Source: Epithemia pelagica
Taxonomy: Eukaryota > Bacillariophyta > Bacillariophyceae > Surirellales > Surirellaceae
Direction: 5' to 3'
DNA: 64,000 nt
Assembly: GCA_946965045.2 (NCBI GenBank)
Contig: OX337229.1
Location: 434,001 to 498,000, forward strand
Shown here: one piece after another, positions 27,739 through 36,720 of the stretch
How the letters are laid out: every line of letters begins with the position of its first letter
Position numbering within the stretch: the first letter of the stretch is position 1
Translations under genes and position numbers: made by a program
The notes under the pieces: model-generated
The model's database searches: none
What the model saw: only the letters and a program-made list of their open reading frames with translations
What the model was told of the DNA's origin: nothing

Positions 27739-29010
27739 ATGATCTTTTCCAGTTCGTTCGTTGCCGTGACAACGGTTGCGGCGGCTGCGGCGATTGCGCC
27801 GCTGGCGGCTTCCGAGACCGTCCTGGAGCAGCCCGAGGCCTACCAGCAGCGCCTCGTCGACTGGATCCGCTCCGGAGAGAACGGCTTCTTTCATTCCCAG
27901 GTCCAGTGGGAGCGTTTGGGAGGCACCGGCCCGTACGCCATGCACGCCAAGGTGGACATCCCCAAGGGGGAGAAACTCATGGTGGTCCCCCGGAGCCACG
28001 TGATCGATTCCCTCAAGACGCACGACGAGTGCGTGACGATCGCCCGGATGCTCGACGAGTACGAAAAGGGTGACGGCTCCTTTTTTGCGCCCTACCTGTC
28101 CTATCTCTTTGACGACACGACGGGCGGAACGACCTCGGGATTGCTGCCCGGCTCGTGGTCCGGCGAGGGACAGGAGCTTCTGAGACAGGTCCTCGGCCAC
28201 ACGGAACAGAGCGGCCTGTCGCCGCGGGATTTTGCCAAACCGAGCGTCTTTGAGGAGTGCGGGGAGAACTTCCGGGCCGAAAGGTCCAACATGAAGCTCG
28301 ACGACGAGGAGGACCGGCAGCGCGCGGAGGACGCCCACCTGTTTCTCATCTCGCGGAGCTGGACCGACAAGATGGTTCCCGTCCTGGACATGTGCAACCA
28401 CGGCAACGGAAAATCGCTCAACGTCGAGTCGACGAGCGTCCACGACACGGAACAGGACATTACCGCCTACGCCCTCCGCGACATCAAGGCGGGAGAGCAG
28501 CTTCAAAACACCTACAACGAGTGCATGGACCACGATTGCGACTTTGGTGAGATGAAGTACTCGTACGACACGTCCATGATGTTCAACGACTACGGCTTTC
28601 TCGAGTTTTACCCCCGCCGGTGGCCGCTGCGACCGGACGGACAGGGCTCTCTGATTGCCGAGGTCGACGAGGACCTCGAGACGGGCGCAAAGTCCTTCCG
28701 GTGGATCTTTGAAAAGCCGTCCGAGACGACCCTGGAGTGGATGTCCCTCCAGCTGAACCGACTGAAAACCATGGAATCGGCCTTTCGAAAATCGGTCGCG
28801 GCGCACCGGACCAGCGGCGCCGGTGGATCGCACAACAACATTCCCCACGAGGCGGACAGCCTTTTGGAAATGTTTGACGGATACGTCGAGGTACTGGAAA
28901 TGGCCCTGGAGCACAAGGGCGATGCTCTCGGGGTCTCCTTTCAGGATTTCGAGGAAGAACTCGATCAAATGAGACATCGGGTTACCCATCTGGACGAAGA
29001 GGAACTGTAA
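27739..29010 (+). CDS. SET-domain protein with signal peptide (SETD3/LSMT-like)
   Basis: 423 residues, intronless. An N-terminal hydrophobic leader (MIFSSSFVAVTTVAAAAAIAPLAASE) is a likely signal peptide. The SET region spans about 60-295: IPKGEKLMVVPRSHVI near its start, VPVLDMCNHGNGKS (the N-H pair of the SAM pocket) near residue 216, ALRDIKAGEQLQNTYNE, and FNDYGFLEFYP (Tyr-Gly-Phe) near 280. A helical C-terminus (300-423) resembles the substrate-binding domain of the Rubisco-LSMT/SETD3/SETD6 group, which methylate lysine or histidine side chains of non-histone proteins. Third codon positions are strongly G/C, unlike the flanking genes. It sits between the two zeta-kinase copies, directly after repeat R. 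Confidence 0.85.
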   Translation: MIFSSSFVAVTTVAAAAAIAPLAASETVLEQPEAYQQRLVDWIRSGENGFFHSQVQWERLGGTGPYAMHAKVDIPKGEKLMVVPRSHVIDSLKTHDECVTIARMLDEYEKGDGSFFAPYLSYLFDDTTGGTTSGLLPGSWSGEGQELLRQVLGHTEQSGLSPRDFAKPSVFEECGENFRAERSNMKLDDEEDRQRAEDAHLFLISRSWTDKMVPVLDMCNHGNGKSLNVESTSVHDTEQDITAYALRDIKAGEQLQNTYNECMDHDCDFGEMKYSYDTSMMFNDYGFLEFYPRRWPLRPDGQGSLIAEVDEDLETGAKSFRWIFEKPSETTLEWMSLQLNRLKTMESAFRKSVAAHRTSGAGGSHNNIPHEADSLLEMFDGYVEVLEMALEHKGDALGVSFQDFEEELDQMRHRVTHLDEEEL

Positions 29011-29216
29011 ATCGTCGGTTGCAACGAATTTGAGTTTGGTACTGCTCAATTGGTGCCAAAGAGACGCCGGGATGGTGTGACGGGCGGAAAGAAATCCATT
29101 GCAAACAATCATTTCGAAGCCTTCCATTGACTATTCGCTGTAAAGTTAGTACACCAGAGCCAACTACGTTTTGATTTCACAACAGAAGCAAGCAATCCTA
29201 TAGGAAAGAACAGTTG

Positions 29217-29656
29217 TTTGGCACTTCTCTTGTTCGAGCCAATCCCAACGATGAATGCCGTATCGAAGAAAAGCCCGTGGAACCCTTGCCTCCCATGCCC
29301 ACACTTTTGTACAGTTTGACCGCGACCAGTCGACCAATGTGAACCGCATGCGGAATGAATTGAATGCCATGGTACAACAACAACAACCCTGCCAACACCA
29401 ACCAGAACAACGTTCTACTGTTGGCCGTGTATTTTGATGGAACGACCCAGACCTTTTCCATTCATGCCGTCTTTCTCGATTGCACGGTCGTGGTGCCCAG
29501 TGGATGCAATTTGCCACCTTTGGAACCTTTTGTCATTTTGGATGGCAGCGAAACGGCTCGACAAGCCATTGCCAACAAGGGCTTGATGGTCGAATTGGCC
29601 ACCTTGGATAAGGGCATGGAACGAGCCTTGCTCTGTTGTGATATCGACGCAGAGGA
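29217..29656 (+). pseudogene. Partial duplicate of gene C
   Basis: Positions 29217-29656 match 36751-37211 (start TTTGGCACT, end GACGCAGAGGA) with small indels in the CAA-rich part and some substitutions. At 29655 the sequence switches, with no gap, to the copy A-type sequence beginning GACACGGATGTGTTA. The fragment therefore carries the extracellular/luminal middle of gene C without its C-terminal membrane helix. Confidence 0.85.
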
Positions 29657-31151
29657 CACGGATGTGTTAGTTCTGGACGAGGTGAACATATTGTTACCCA
29701 TGTGTTTCACATTGCGAGGACGCATTTTGGTCGTTGCCTGTTGGGTAACGACATCGTTAAGCATGGTGAAGGCGACCTCCGATGGTGTACAGGAGACTTA
29801 CTCGGCCGTAGCTGCATCGTACGTGTCATCCTCATCCTCTGTCTCGTCAAGGACGAACGCATGGACCACTGGCCATCCGAGTCGAAGCATTGCCCAGAAG
29901 GATGTAACACGAACGAGCAGTGAATCATCCTCATTCCTCAAACATACTGGGTACAGTGCAAAGGACGAACGAGAGGACAGGGCAACGTGGCCTGCTCGAT
30001 CCTTCAATGCCTCGCAATCGACAGAAGACAATTACAAACATTCCAATCAGGATACTGCAAAACTGAATCCATTCCACCCAAGAAAAGACAAGGGGGATGA
30101 AGCCCTCATTCTCAACGTTGGCCGATTTGCGGATATTCGAAAGACGCTCGATTATTCCTATCACAGTGTCTACACTTTGGAGCGACAAGCCTTTCAAGAT
30201 GATTTGATCCAATCGATTCTAGATCAACATGAACATACGGCTGCGCAAGTACTACGCGGCGAACCTACCGATACACATTCAACTTGCACTTCCGTGGAAT
30301 TAGCCTACAAAGACACGACGACAGATCAATCATCAGCAGCCAGTGGCAATGACAATACACGGAACACTACGAAACCGTCCATCTCCGATGCCGATCGACA
30401 AACATCCACATTATCAAGAGCGAAAACCAACAACACCCCTCAGTGGATTGTCTTCACGGCCGGTGTCATGGGTGCAGGCAAAATCCGGATCAACCACCAC
30501 ATAATCGTGCAAGGGAAAATAGGCTTGGCGATGCAACCCGAATTTCATGTCTATGTTCAAGGACCTGATCCTCGACATTCCGAACTGGCGGGTGAACGAA
30601 CTCGCAAGGAAGCCAATTTACTGACTGAAGTCTTGACCAAGGCGGCCTTGGGACAAGGACGATCCGTAGTTGTCGATGGGACCCTTCGAGATGCGACCTG
30701 GTACCAAACGTACTTTGCACAGCTGCGGAAAGATTATCCCGGTGTTGCCATTGCTATTTTACACATTACGGCACCGCCCCAAGCAGTCTATCAACGAGCC
30801 GAGGTAAGATAGGAGTGAAACTCTATCGGTTGGTAAAGTGTTATTTCTTTCAACCACAGTCTTGTTGTTCTTGTCTCATTGTCGAATCTTTTTGTTGTTG
30901 TTGTAAAGAATCGTGCCAAGGTGACGGGACGTGTGATACCTCCCGCTTTGTTACAGTCTGTCATGGATCAAGTCCCAGCTTCGGTACAAATTTTACGTCA
31001 ACAAGTGGATTTGTTTGTCGAATTGTTTAATGGTCCCGAAACGACTCCACGCTTGGTCACACCCCAAGACTTGACATGGCACCAATTTACACGTCTTTGG
31101 AGAGCGCCCGTGACGACTACGACTACTACTCATCCAACAGCGCGTCTGTGA
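29364..31151 (+). pseudogene. Chimeric zeta-kinase copy B with inverted active-site segment
   Basis: Exon 1 29364-30803, intron 30804-30908, exon 2 30909-31151, with the same splice sites as copy A. An open frame runs from the gene C fragment into the zeta-kinase copy; a start at 29700 would give the copy A-like leader instead. Copy B matches 24054-25580 closely except in the core. There 30484-30537 is the reverse complement of 24895-24948, flanked by losses of 16 and 20 bp. The net loss of 36 bp keeps the frame but removes the Walker A Thr (GAGKT becomes GAGKI) and the DPD-IR motif. The kinase should be dead, yet the ORF and intron are preserved. It may be a recent pseudogene or an expressed non-catalytic paralogue. 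Confidence 0.85.
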
Positions 31152-31478
31152 AGAGTCTCTATGACGTTTGGAACGCGTGGGTAAATCAAAGATTTGTCGT
31201 CTGGCATTCATGCCTTCGTCTTGTGTGAACTCATATGAATGGTCTCTACCTTTGGAGCACACTCTTGTCTTGTCGGATGTACAAGATTGCCGCGCATTGC
31301 GTCAACGGTCGCCCAACCGGTCAAGAGCAACAAGGGTGTACAATGCCAATGCCAAGAGTCGTCCACTTCCACAATGGACTGGCATAATCCGATTGGCGTG
31401 TGACCCAACCATGCCATGTCGGGCTTTTTTGTTCGAGCTACCGTATAGCTAGAGAAAACCATTTGGCCCGAATTTTCC
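31152..31478. other. Spacer, nothing recognised
   Basis: 327 bp between the end of copy B and the stop of the methyltransferase gene on the other strand. Similarity to the region downstream of copy A ends within a few bases of the stop codon at 31151. Confidence 0.5.
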
Positions 31479-32264
31479 TTACTCTTGTTCCTCTTCCTCT
31501 TCTTCTGCGGTTGCTGCTAGAGGACGAGCTGCGATTGCCACGGGATCCCAATTCTGGCTGACAAACCAATAAATTTCCGATCCATTCGAAGTATCATCAA
31601 CATTCGTTGCAGAATTGGTCACGGAGACATAGTGAGGTACCACGTTGTGGACCGTTTCTTCTTCCTGTTGTTGTTGCTGCTGTTGTTGTCGTTGTGGTGG
31701 TACCCAATTCATGGAACACAAGGGTCGAAGTCCAAATTCGGCAAAGGTGGCCACCAAGGCACTGGCGCGACGTTGGGGATAACAAATGAGCATGGGTGGT
31801 AAAGGACGACGATGGTCATTGTTGTTTCTCGACGACGACAACAAGACTTGGATAGCTCGATACAATTGATCACACTTGACGGTATCAAAGGGTGGATCCA
31901 AAACAAGGAGATCGTAGTCCATGCCCTCATCCATGGGCGGTCGCACGGGACGCCATACATCAAAGAGTTGAAAACAGTGACGATTCTCCGTCGGACACGA
32001 GAGAAATCGGTCGTCAATGTCCAAAATTCGTGTTTGGGGAGGCAAATTGGCATCCAACAACAAGGAGGGTGTAAACAAACAACAGGGATGTTGATAGTGA
32101 CGCAATAGATTCAAGATAAAGGTGCGAGTGTCGGGGGTCCACCAATATTGTTCTCGTCGGTGGTTTTCGTGAGGGAGTTTGTCAAACGACAACAAAACGT
32201 TTTCTGGAGCACCACCGTGTTTGTGGCGCTTGCTTTTCGAGGATGAAGTATCGGCCTTGGTCAT
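31479..32264 (-). CDS. Adenine-N6-methyltransferase-fold protein (DPPF motif)
   Basis: 261 residues from the ATG at 32264 (MTKADTSSSKSKRHKHGG...); the frame stays open upstream to 32705 and could hold a longer start. Key motif: YDLLVLDPPFDTV (about residues 135-147), the (D/N)PP(F/Y) catalytic motif of N6-adenine and related lysine methyltransferases. Before it, EQYWWTPDTRTFIL and ILDIDDRFL fit the pattern seen in EEF1AKMT1/ZCCHC4-like proteins; after it, PPMLICYPQRRAS is a probable strand with a helix. A poly-Gln stretch and an acidic C-terminal tail (EEEEEEQE) are present. The substrate may be protein lysine or RNA adenine; I cannot decide. Divergent from the FAD monooxygenase, with a 600-bp shared spacer. 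Confidence 0.65.
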   Translation of the reverse strand: MTKADTSSSKSKRHKHGGAPENVLLSFDKLPHENHRREQYWWTPDTRTFILNLLRHYQHPCCLFTPSLLLDANLPPQTRILDIDDRFLSCPTENRHCFQLFDVWRPVRPPMDEGMDYDLLVLDPPFDTVKCDQLYRAIQVLLSSSRNNNDHRRPLPPMLICYPQRRASALVATFAEFGLRPLCSMNWVPPQRQQQQQQQQEEETVHNVVPHYVSVTNSATNVDDTSNGSEIYWFVSQNWDPVAIAARPLAATAEEEEEEQE

Positions 32265-32863
32265 TTTCGGAGCTTGGACTTTGTGGTTGGTACGGACGCA
32301 ACAGACTTGGGATGACCACGTCTCCGTTGGCAAACGTGCCGAGGAGCGAGTAGATGGAAGAGTCCAGCACGGCTCTACCAGAAAGGATGATACGACTTGG
32401 ATCCAAGAACCAGCACCAAGGGCAATCAAGATTCCAAATACCACAACAACGAAACGTAGATCAAGGATGGCCCAGTGTCCAGAATGGCCGACCACGACCA
32501 TCGTCATGGCTCGATATGTGTGGGTTTGGATTTGACATCCTCCACATTGGTCGTGGATAGGTCGCTTTAACGAAAGATCCATTGGCAAAGGAATTCGCTT
32601 TGACCGAACTTCAGACCAGTCATGTAGCAAGGCGGCGTATGACACTGCCGTAGTTCGACCAGATAGTGCCTTTGTCACAATGAAGGACGGCAGTAGTGCA
32701 TTCAATCATTGCAGCACGAGTCTCAGACCCTGAAGATGCGCGTGAGAAAAATCTGATGTATTTCGGGGAGGGTAATCCCCCAACCATACGAAAGATATCG
32801 TCAATCGTCAACTTCCAAAAATCTTTCGAGAGAGAGATTTTGCACATCACAAACCGAATCACA
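32265..32863. other. Divergent spacer (methyltransferase / FAD monooxygenase)
   Basis: 600 bp between two genes pointing away from each other, so it should contain both promoters. A long minus-strand frame crosses it and may include extra N-terminal codons of the methyltransferase, among them a hydrophobic stretch (about 32430-32480). Confidence 0.45.
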
Positions 32864-33808
32864 ATGGCATTCTACCTTTCCGTTCGCCTTGTTTTGATTC
32901 TCTCATGCTTGTTTTGGCCGCGTTCTACAACATGTTTTGTGCCTCCCAGAGATTCGTTTTCGAATACCAGGTTTAGGAATAGCATATCCCCTTACTCGAC
33001 AAAACCAACCACCACCTTGTCGAACAACAAAAACAACAACGACGACAACACGGCTGCTTCTTCCGCCGCCTTGAATGGATTGACGGTGGCGATTGTGGGT
33101 GGAGGTCCTTCGGGGTTGTTATTGGCCCACAAATTGGTATCGAATGGAGCCCATGTATCCTTGTTAGAATCGCGATCACGACCTCAAAAGCAAGTATCGA
33201 AAGAATCTCGAGCCTATGCCTTGGGCATTGGTAGGCGAGGACGAACGGCGATTCAATCCGTCGACCAAGATGACGACAATCAAGAATCATCCTTGTGGAA
33301 GGCGGTGCAACAGGTTGGCTTTGCCAGTGAACGATTTCATCTTCATATCGGACCGTTTCGGTTGCGATTGCGAGATGGCCCAAAAACGAAAACCACAGCC
33401 ACAAATGAGACAGCCGCCGAACCGTCCATGCTCTTGTACCAAAGTGATTTGTGTCGTGTCTTGTTGGAGGAATTGGAACACTGTTGGAAGGACGAACAAC
33501 AACAACAACAACCAAGAGTGTCGATTCAGTACGATACCAAAGTGACCCGTGTGGATCTGCGGCAGGGTCGGATCTTGACGACGAGAACAACAACCAGTAG
33601 CAGCAATCTTGAAACGCCAGACTCGTCGTCGTATGATTTGATTGTGGGTTGCGATGGTGTCAATTCCATTGTACGACAAACCCTCCAAGAGACGTGGCCC
33701 GCCTTTGCAACGACCAAATCCATTCTGCCCGGTGTGTTCAAAGTCGTTCAACTCGGTCGCATGTCACCCAAATTGGATCCCATGGCCGTGGCGCTCCTGT
33801 TGCTCTAA
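32864..33808 (+). CDS. FAD-dependent monooxygenase (KMO/UbiH-like), truncated by stops
   Basis: 314 codons from the ATG at 32864 to TAA 33806-33808. A hydrophobic leader with TTCFVPP resembles a diatom plastid bipartite presequence (A-F-like cleavage motif). The Rossmann motif VAIVGGGPSGLLLAHKL begins near residue 75. Then come ESRAYALGIGRRG, a loop typical of the kynurenine 3-monooxygenase-like group, LLYQSDLCRVLLEEL and the second FAD motif SYDLIVGCDGVNSIVRQTL. Normal members are 450-550 residues; this frame stops just where the C-terminal half should begin, in the conserved PKLDPMAVAL region. The same frame continues after the stop with family-like AFVEPM...CCVLVA, so this is a disrupted gene rather than a short isoform. 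Confidence 0.75.
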   Translation: MAFYLSVRLVLILSCLFWPRSTTCFVPPRDSFSNTRFRNSISPYSTKPTTTLSNNKNNNDDNTAASSAALNGLTVAIVGGGPSGLLLAHKLVSNGAHVSLLESRSRPQKQVSKESRAYALGIGRRGRTAIQSVDQDDDNQESSLWKAVQQVGFASERFHLHIGPFRLRLRDGPKTKTTATNETAAEPSMLLYQSDLCRVLLEELEHCWKDEQQQQQPRVSIQYDTKVTRVDLRQGRILTTRTTTSSSNLETPDSSSYDLIVGCDGVNSIVRQTLQETWPAFATTKSILPGVFKVVQLGRMSPKLDPMAVALLLL

Positions 33809-34650
33809 TCCGGGACCTGAACCGCCTTTGTCGAACCCATGGTAGATCAAGGATGCTGTGTTTTGGTGGCCAGTCGATCGGCCAGTCGATCGGCCAGCGA
33901 TACACTGCTTGCTTGGACGAATCCAACCCAACTCCAAGAGGAATTGTCAATGCGATTTCGGTGGCGGCTCCTACCAAGACTGTCCAACGAACCAAGAGCA
34001 GCAAGTCCTCGTCGTCGTGGGTGGTGTCCTCCTCCTCCTCCTCCACTGCATCCACCTGTTCGATGGATTCTGCCTCGATTGGCGAACGCGTCTCGCAACG
34101 CAAACGACGCTCATGTCTTTCGACACGAAACAACCACAACAACGACAAGGATCACCCCTCCATCACTTTCATGGCTTGCGCGAGGACTATCACCGTGTCT
34201 TGGACATTACGGCGGTCGAATATTACGATGTCATAATCCCCAATGTCCTCAACCAAGCCCAATTTTATGTTCGGCAAACAACCTTTCCACCTCTCGACCA
34301 CATTGCAGCAGCAGCAGCAGCAGCACCGTCTTGGGGCAGTCCCAGGAACTCTTCACAAAACACGCACAGGGTGGAGAGGGATAGAACGTCGTCCTCTGTT
34401 GTTTTACCAAGAAAAGCCGGTACAACACCACAAATCTACCACTCCTGCAACCAACATTCTTCATGTCTTACCATTCAGAATGCTGCTGCACCACGAGGTA
34501 TGGATCAAGACAAATGGTGGACCAAGCGGCGCCAAACGACGAACCATGCACGACGGAAGCAGCCGAATTTTTTGCCTACACCACCTTTTGCGAAGCGCCC
34601 GGTCCGGTCAATCCCAGTCAAGAAGAAGTTATGTAGATTCTGCAGTCCTC
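33809..34650 (+). pseudogene. Degenerate C-terminal half of the FAD monooxygenase
   Basis: In frame with the upstream ORF, after TAA (33806) and a second stop TGA (33818-33820), the sequence reads TAFVEPMVDQGCCVLVASRS, as expected for this enzyme group. A 12-bp tandem duplication (GTCGATCGGCCA, about 33873-33896) follows. From about 33960 the likely frame changes, and low-complexity runs (GCA and CAA repeats, ~34300-34320) appear. No clear FAD-binding GDAAH motif survives. Confidence 0.55.
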
Positions 34651-34775
34651 CATAACAGTATTCATTGTCGAACGCTCACTGCTGACAGTATGCTCCAAGT
34701 TATTCGACTTTTTCTAGGCGTAGGAGTATAGTGTGTCGGCGCAAGTTCTTATTTGTGTGAAATTTTTTTTCGTGT

Positions 34776-35480
34776 GGCTCTTGGTAAGGAGATTGGCATC
34801 TCCCGCAAGCCCGCTGGCGTCGTCAACGCGGCCACAAATACAGCGGGTAGGGAAGCGGAGGAATCAATGGATTCTCCAGGGGCAACTATGGCTCTCTTCC
34901 CTAATGGCACAGAGACCGAAGTCTCCATGCCATACCTGATGACACAAGGACAAAGTCCTCGTGCCACCAGGGTTTTGAATAAGCACAGAGACCGAAGTCT
35001 CCATGCCAACAAGGACATCTCCGACAAGGGCTCTAGCTAGACTCAGCTGATGTAGGAGTAGGAAGTTATTCACAAATACAGCGGATAGGGAAGCCCGGAG
35101 GAATCAATGGATTCTCCAGGGGCAACTATGGCACTCGTCCCCAATGGTACAGAGACCGAAGTCTCCATGCCATACGCCATACCTGATGACACAAGGACAA
35201 AGTCCTCGTGCCACCAGGGTTTTGTGATAACACCGACAACCGACACACCAACAAGACAAGGACTCTAGCTAGACTCAGCTGAAGTAGAATTTAGCAAGAA
35301 ACAGAAGAAGGGGTAGAGTGTAGAGTGAGAAGGTTGAGTAGGAAAGATTCATAACCGACATGACCGTGCACACGTACCACTGGCAACCGACAACCGACAT
35401 GTTATTTTTTTTTTGGATTTTTTACTTTTTCTGGGTTTTTTGGATTTTTTTGCTTTTTCTGGGTTTTTTGGATTTTTTCA
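34776..35480 (+). repeat. Dispersed noncoding repeat R, copy 2, internally duplicated
   Basis: Two head-to-tail units with a period of about 238 bp (start CACAAATACAGCGG at 34833 and 35071), each with the ATGGATTCTCCAGGGGCAAC, GAGACCGAAGTCTCCATGCC and GTGCCACCAGGGTTTT blocks. The second is followed by the same CAACCGACATGTTATTTTT and T-rich tail (35390-35480) as copy 1 at 27590-27680. The T-rich tail overlaps the 3' end of the minus-strand gene that stops at 35402. Confidence 0.8.
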
Positions 35481-36307
35481 TCAGCACCACTACCCCTACC
35501 CGTACCCGCGGAAAAAAGACGAGCGGATCGTCGAACGTGCACCATTCGGCCTGCCTTTGGGGAGTAGGCAACAGCAAGGATCCTGCCCAAACGCGGGGAG
35601 TCCTCGGGGCCGGAGGAACTCTCGATCATGCTTTGGGGGGCATTCTCATCCATGTGAGGCGAGGTATCTTTTTGGGTGGGGGTGGGGGAAGGAGGGGTGG
35701 CGACCATGGAAGGAGGGGTGGAGTCTCGAGGGGGTGAGTCGTGCCCCAAAATGATCTTTTCGTCGTCGTCGGGGATGAGCGCGGGTTCAGGCTCAGGCCC
35801 ATGACGGTCGACTGGAACTGGAGGGGTCTCCTCGTCATCCTCGAGATCATCTGCGAGTGCGAGAGGAGGGAAGTCCAAGTCAGCGTCGAACTCGCAAGGC
35901 AGAACAGCAACAGTGTCGACGTCGACCTCCTCCTCGGGATCGCGAATCTCGATCTCTCCATCCTCGTGGCGACCATTCTCGGCAAGCTTCGCTTCGGCAA
36001 CTGCAAGCTGTTGTCGAAGAGTCGCATTTTCGCGTCGAAGCTTTCGCACAGACCGCACTTTCCTCACTCGAAGCGCCGCATTCTCGCGACGAAGCTTCTT
36101 GTAGGCTCGGTCCTTCTGTGCACTTTCTTTCTGCAGCTTTCGGATTGTTGCTCGGCGCTTCTTGTCAAGCTTTTCCGACTCAAGCACCGACTCATGCAAG
36201 CCATAAGCGAAAGCGATAATCAGTAGGAGAAGAACAAAAGGAGCACAGAGCTGAGCCCACCAGAGCAGGTTCGACAAGACTTCGTAGATATCAATTTCAC
36301 ACATCAT
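35402..36307 (-). CDS. Single-pass membrane coiled-coil protein, acidic C-terminus
   Basis: I chose the ATG at 36307 (MMCEIDIYEV...), 301 residues; the upstream part of the frame is repeats. Residues 15-40 form one membrane helix (LCAPFVLLLLIIAFAYG), followed by a long Lys/Arg/Glu/Leu-rich coiled coil (about 45-125, with repeated KLRRENAAL-type units) and an acidic, Pro/Ser-rich, disordered region (about 130-270). The last ~23 residues are Lys/Asn/Gln-rich (QKKQKNPKNPEKVKNPKKK) and are encoded by the T-rich tail of repeat R, which also supplies the stop codon. No known family. The layout suggests a membrane-tethered scaffold, which is inference only. Confidence 0.6.
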   Translation of the reverse strand: MMCEIDIYEVLSNLLWWAQLCAPFVLLLLIIAFAYGLHESVLESEKLDKKRRATIRKLQKESAQKDRAYKKLRRENAALRVRKVRSVRKLRRENATLRQQLAVAEAKLAENGRHEDGEIEIRDPEEEVDVDTVAVLPCEFDADLDFPPLALADDLEDDEETPPVPVDRHGPEPEPALIPDDDEKIILGHDSPPRDSTPPSMVATPPSPTPTQKDTSPHMDENAPQSMIESSSGPEDSPRLGRILAVAYSPKAGRMVHVRRSARLFSAGTGRGSGADEKIQKTQKKQKNPKNPEKVKNPKKK

Positions 36308-36720
36308 GGTCAATCGTATTTTGGTCAATCGTATTTTTTGTTTTTGTGCGTGTTGGATTGTCGCGTGTTGTTGTTGTTGTTGGCGTTTCGTGTTGTTGGC
36401 GATCAGTGTACGATTGGACCGAGGCAGCGGGGCCGGTTTATGTCCACCGTCGGGGCATTGTTGCACGCACCTCGAGGGTCGAGGGCCGCAACACAGCGCA
36501 ACTACACAACAATCAACCGTCGGGGCATTGTTTTCTGCAACGAAACCAAAACCAAGATGACGACGACAAGAACAAGAGCAAGCCGATGACGACGGCACAA
36601 CAACAACACGAGGACATGGCTCCTCTGCAACGAAACCACAACCAAGACGACGACGACAAGAACAAGAGCAAGTCGACGACGACACAACAACAACAACAAC
36701 AAGACGACGAAGAAGAGGAC
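36308..36720. repeat. Short tandem repeats between two divergent genes
   Basis: A unit with AACGAAACCA and a following ACGACGACAAGAACAAGAGC occurs twice (about 36538-36580 and 36636-36675), and CCGTCGGGGCATTGTT occurs twice (about 36449 and 36518). Long frames exist on both strands here but mirror the repeat. It is probably the shared 5' region of the coiled-coil gene (minus) and gene C (plus). Confidence 0.5.

Noticed and set aside
27724-29127. Minus-strand 467-codon ORF opposite the SET gene
   Set aside because: It mirrors the GC-rich SET coding sequence; the plus strand has clear SET motifs and a signal peptide, the minus strand has no recognisable domain.
24101-31151. Toxin-antitoxin operon around the zeta-kinase copies
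   Set aside because: Genes have spliceosomal introns, a secretory leader and no adjacent epsilon/PezA-like small protein; a bacterial-type operon is not supported.
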